Origin: an uncultured Clostridia bacterium
GTDB taxonomy: Bacteria; Bacillota; Clostridia; Christensenellales; Borkfalkiaceae
Length of the DNA stretch: 6,650 bases
Direction: 5' to 3'
NCBI GenBank assembly: GCA_947177825.1
Contig: CAMWWA010000073.1
Location: 1 to 6,650 of the forward strand
Part shown: in pieces, positions 4,822-6,650 of the stretch
Layout of the letters: each line of letters opens with the position of its first letter
Position numbering within the stretch: position 1 is the first letter of the stretch
Position numbers and translations under genes: made by a program
The notes under the pieces: generated by a model
Seen by the model: only the letters and a program-made list of their open reading frames with translations
Told to the model about the DNA's origin: nothing
The model's database searches: none

Positions 4822-6024
4822 TTAGCCGATTACCAGCTTGGACTGAATGTTATATTCCTTAACAACTTCGCCTTCGTCGTTCCAAGTCTGATATACGTCA
4901 GCAGGCGCGAAAAATTTATAAGTCGTGTTCGCTTCAAGCGTAATAGACGTGCCGTCGAACAAAGTGTCGACAAGGGTGCATCCATTATAAACGCTTACCG
5001 AACCTACAAGCGTGTATGTATCAGTGAATACAACGTTACCTTCATCGTCCTTATATTCGGTTACGATTACGGGCGCGTTGTCGATAGGGGTTAAAGAAAG
5101 AGTTACGTCGCTGTCGCCCACGGTATAGGTATACCATTTGCCGTCACCGACCACGCCGTTTTCGGGAATAGCTTGCGCAGTAGCTATGCAGGAGCCTGCG
5201 GACTGCTTGCTTACTTCAAGAACCTGCGCCTGCGTATAGCCGTCCGCCGCAGGAGTTACGCGGATGTATACATCAAATATACCGGTGAATACTTTATAAT
5301 TTGAAGTAACGGTTGCCGCCTCATCCAAATAGCCATCAAAATCATTGTAAGCAACGGCATCTCCACTGAACGAAATCAGATAATAATCCGTGCCTGTTTC
5401 AGCCGTGAACTTGTACCAGACGTCCCTGTTACCCTGAACGTACATAGTGTCGCCGACGGTGTAGGGAAGCGCCGTTTCCATAGTGCTGCCTGCCGCCGCG
5501 CCTTTGTACGCAACGGTAATAGTTGCGGCAATAGGAAGCGTATATTCAGCGCCGTCTTCATAATTCGTAAGGTCAACCGTCCAGTCGAAATTGTTGATTA
5601 CAACCGTGTACGTAACGTCTTTGGTCAACTCTACCGAATAAACGGAGAAGGTATCGTCCCATTCGCCGTAGGTCGTTTCTTCCGTGCTGTAAATTTCCGA
5701 AACGCCTACGTCGGGGTTGCTGTGCGTGAACGCGTATACGCCGGTTTTTGCAGGCTTAAAGGTCATATAATATACAAGCTCTTTATAGTTAAGCATCTTG
5801 TTATCTTTTACGACCATCTTGGAAATCTCATTTACGCCCTCTATTGCAGATACGGGGTTTAATTGCGAACCGGGAACGCCCGTAACTTCGCCTTCGATTT
5901 CGGTATCGGCAAACGCCGCCGCACTGTGGAAATTCCTGCTCATTGCAATGCCTGCAGCCGCGGTAGTCATTACCGCACCGACCGCCAATAAAGCCAACAT
6001 TTTCTTTGTCTTTGATTTAATCAT
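4822..6024 (-). CDS. Secreted beta-rich protein with three related domains
   Basis: This 400-residue protein is not recognised by function. It has a signal peptide: basic KSKTKK (3-8), hydrophobic core (9-28) and a likely cleavage after AFA near residue 39. No lipobox, LPXTG motif or C-terminal membrane anchor is seen, so it is probably secreted. The mature part seems to hold three beta-sandwich-like segments at about 55-175, 179-273 and 279-400. Each has an Ala/Pro-rich entry followed by a Trp/Tyr-Tyr strand: LVYYMTFKPAKTGVYAFT (83-100), DVWYKFTAETGTDYYLISF (201-219) and GKWYTYTVGDSDVTLSL (295-311). This resembles the pattern of bacterial pre-peptidase C-terminal (PPC) domains; that link is tentative. 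The ATG at 6024 is chosen over one 13 codons upstream because AGGAG lies 10 bases before it and the signal peptide then starts normally. Confidence 0.85.
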   Translation of the reverse strand: MIKSKTKKMLALLAVGAVMTTAAAGIAMSRNFHSAAAFADTEIEGEVTGVPGSQLNPVSAIEGVNEISKMVVKDNKMLNYKELVYYMTFKPAKTGVYAFTHSNPDVGVSEIYSTEETTYGEWDDTFSVYSVELTKDVTYTVVINNFDWTVDLTNYEDGAEYTLPIAATITVAYKGAAAGSTMETALPYTVGDTMYVQGNRDVWYKFTAETGTDYYLISFSGDAVAYNDFDGYLDEAATVTSNYKVFTGIFDVYIRVTPAADGYTQAQVLEVSKQSAGSCIATAQAIPENGVVGDGKWYTYTVGDSDVTLSLTPIDNAPVIVTEYKDDEGNVVFTDTYTLVGSVSVYNGCTLVDTLFDGTSITLEANTTYKFFAPADVYQTWNDEGEVVKEYNIQSKLVIG

Positions 6025-6083
6025 TTTAACTTTTCTCCTATAAAAGTAATATTTTATCCGCATTTATGCGTGATAATCGCATT
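6025..6083 (-). other. Short gap between collagen-like and secreted-protein genes
   Basis: This 59-base gap holds the AGGAG site of the downstream gene and a very small imperfect hairpin (GCGTGATAATCGC region near 6068-6080). No terminator or convincing promoter is seen, so the two genes may share a transcript. Confidence 0.5.
6035..6039 (-). promoter_or_regulatory. Ribosome binding site of the secreted-protein gene
   Basis: AGGAG on the minus strand lies 10 bases before the ATG at 6024, slightly long spacing. It falls inside the extended frame that would begin at 6063, which argues for the shorter protein. Confidence 0.65.
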
Positions 6084-6650
6084 TTATTGTTCGTCTTCTA
6101 CTTTAACTATAGAAAACCTGCAACTCGTTCCATTGCTCGGATTCGTATTTCTTAGCTTAAAAGTATGTACGCAGCCCGACATAACGTTTATCTGTTTTGC
6201 CCAATAATCCGTGTTGTCTTCCCACTTGCCGGAAGCTTCGCCGGTACCACCTTTAAGATAGCCACCCTTTATTTCGTCTATACCTCCTTTCCCTCCGTTA
6301 AGGTCTTCATTATAAAAGAAGGTGCTATACAAAATCATAAGCTTGGAATCTATGCGCAATTCGTATTTTCCTTCTGTAAGAACAAGAAAATTGTATTCAA
6401 CTGTTGTACTATCCGACAACTCAATGTCATTGTCACCCACTTGCAACAACATATGTTCTACTTTTCCGTGTATGTCGCTATTTACGGGTTTTACCGTGCC
6501 GTCGGTAAACTTGACCATCGTGCCTTCGGAGGTTTCGTAAATGCCCTCAACTCCTAAGCCCGTCGCGCCGTCAACGCCCTGTCTGCCGTCTTCGCCCTGC
6601 CTGCCGTCTTCACCCTTGTCGCCTTTTTCGCCTTTTTCACCTTTCAGACT
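6084..6650 (-). CDS. Collagen-like protein, C-terminal part (runs off the window)
   Basis: The frame is open to the window edge, so the N-terminus is missing; 188 residues are visible. The first part is a Gly-X-Y collagen-like run: GEK, GEK, GDK, GED, GRQ, GED, GRQ, GVD, GAT (residues 4-30), then GLGVEG. Lys-Gly-Glu and Lys-Gly-Asp triplets are known to stabilise collagen triple helices in bacteria that lack hydroxyproline. A non-collagenous domain of about 150 residues follows, beginning GIYETSEGTMVKFTDGTVKP, rich in beta-strand-like segments and holding two Cys (CVHTF and CRFSI). No cell-wall anchor is seen at the C-terminus, so the domain may be a trimerisation head. An internal ATG at 6518 is not taken as the start, because the collagen run upstream is in the same frame. 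Confidence 0.9.
   Translation of the reverse strand, partial: SLKGEKGEKGDKGEDGRQGEDGRQGVDGATGLGVEGIYETSEGTMVKFTDGTVKPVNSDIHGKVEHMLLQVGDNDIELSDSTTVEYNFLVLTEGKYELRIDSKLMILYSTFFYNEDLNGGKGGIDEIKGGYLKGGTGEASGKWEDNTDYWAKQINVMSGCVHTFKLRNTNPSNGTSCRFSIVKVEDEQ
6579..6642 (-). repeat. Tandem 9/18-base repeats coding the Gly-X-Y run
   Basis: Two 18-base units (6579-6596 and 6597-6614) match at 16 of 18 positions, followed by three 9-base units (6616-6642) that differ at one or two positions. They encode GED-GRQ and GEK/GDK triplets. Such repeats readily expand or contract in whole triplets, so the collagen length may vary between strains. Confidence 0.8.

Noticed and set aside
6025..6063. Upstream ATG extending the secreted protein by 13 residues
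   Set aside because: The AGGAG site lies inside that extension, and the added residues would spoil an otherwise normal signal peptide.
6579..6642. CRISPR or other spaced repeat array
   Set aside because: The repeats are direct, contiguous, 9 or 18 bases long and in frame with Gly-X-Y codons, so they are coding repeats without spacers.

Overview
The window looks like part of the chromosome of a low-to-mid GC anaerobic Firmicute (Bacillota, class Clostridia), probably an uncultured gut lineage. The supports are a clostridial-type feo operon with two different FeoA proteins and a FeoB-associated Cys-rich small protein, strong AGGAG-type ribosome binding sites, and a lipoprotein with the TAATC / CxxC repeats common in gut clostridia. 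The placement is an inference from gene content and no rRNA or marker gene is present. Every gene supported here is read from the minus strand, so the transcriptional order runs from high to low coordinates.

Right half (6650 down to 3462): three genes for exported proteins follow each other with gaps of about 58-59 bases. The first, entering from outside the window, is a collagen-like Gly-X-Y protein with a C-terminal non-collagenous domain. The second is a 400-residue secreted beta-rich protein that appears to hold three related domains. The third is a 433-residue lipoprotein built from Cys/His/Trp repeats. A GC-rich hairpin lies just before the third gene. This unit is followed by up to three hairpins (3440-3459, 3362-3387, 3285-3320), the last of which is a clear intrinsic terminator on the minus strand.

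Middle (3165-3461): this control region separates the two units. It holds those terminators, a weak candidate internal promoter, and the feo promoter. The feo promoter has perfect consensus -35 and -10 hexamers with 17-base spacing and is flanked by two copies of a palindrome close to CTTAACC-N2-GGTTAAG, one upstream of -35 and one over the transcript start. This is a typical layout for repression by a metal-sensing regulator.

Left half (3158 down to 116): the ferrous iron uptake operon feoA2-feoA1-feoB plus a 57-residue FeoB-associated Cys-rich membrane protein. It ends in an 18-bp perfect hairpin at 53-94. FeoB is complete, with all GTPase motifs and both gate regions. FeoA1 and FeoB overlap by 4 bases (ATGA), so their translation is likely coupled. 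The products should form one ferrous iron importer in the cytoplasmic membrane: FeoB as GTP-dependent permease, the FeoA proteins as small cytoplasmic SH3-like partners, and the Cys-rich protein as a membrane accessory.

Nothing clearly outside known families was found. The most interesting leads are the two-operator feo promoter, a possible small RNA between the two units whose sequence could pair with the feoA2 ribosome binding site, and the row of three uncharacterised exported proteins.
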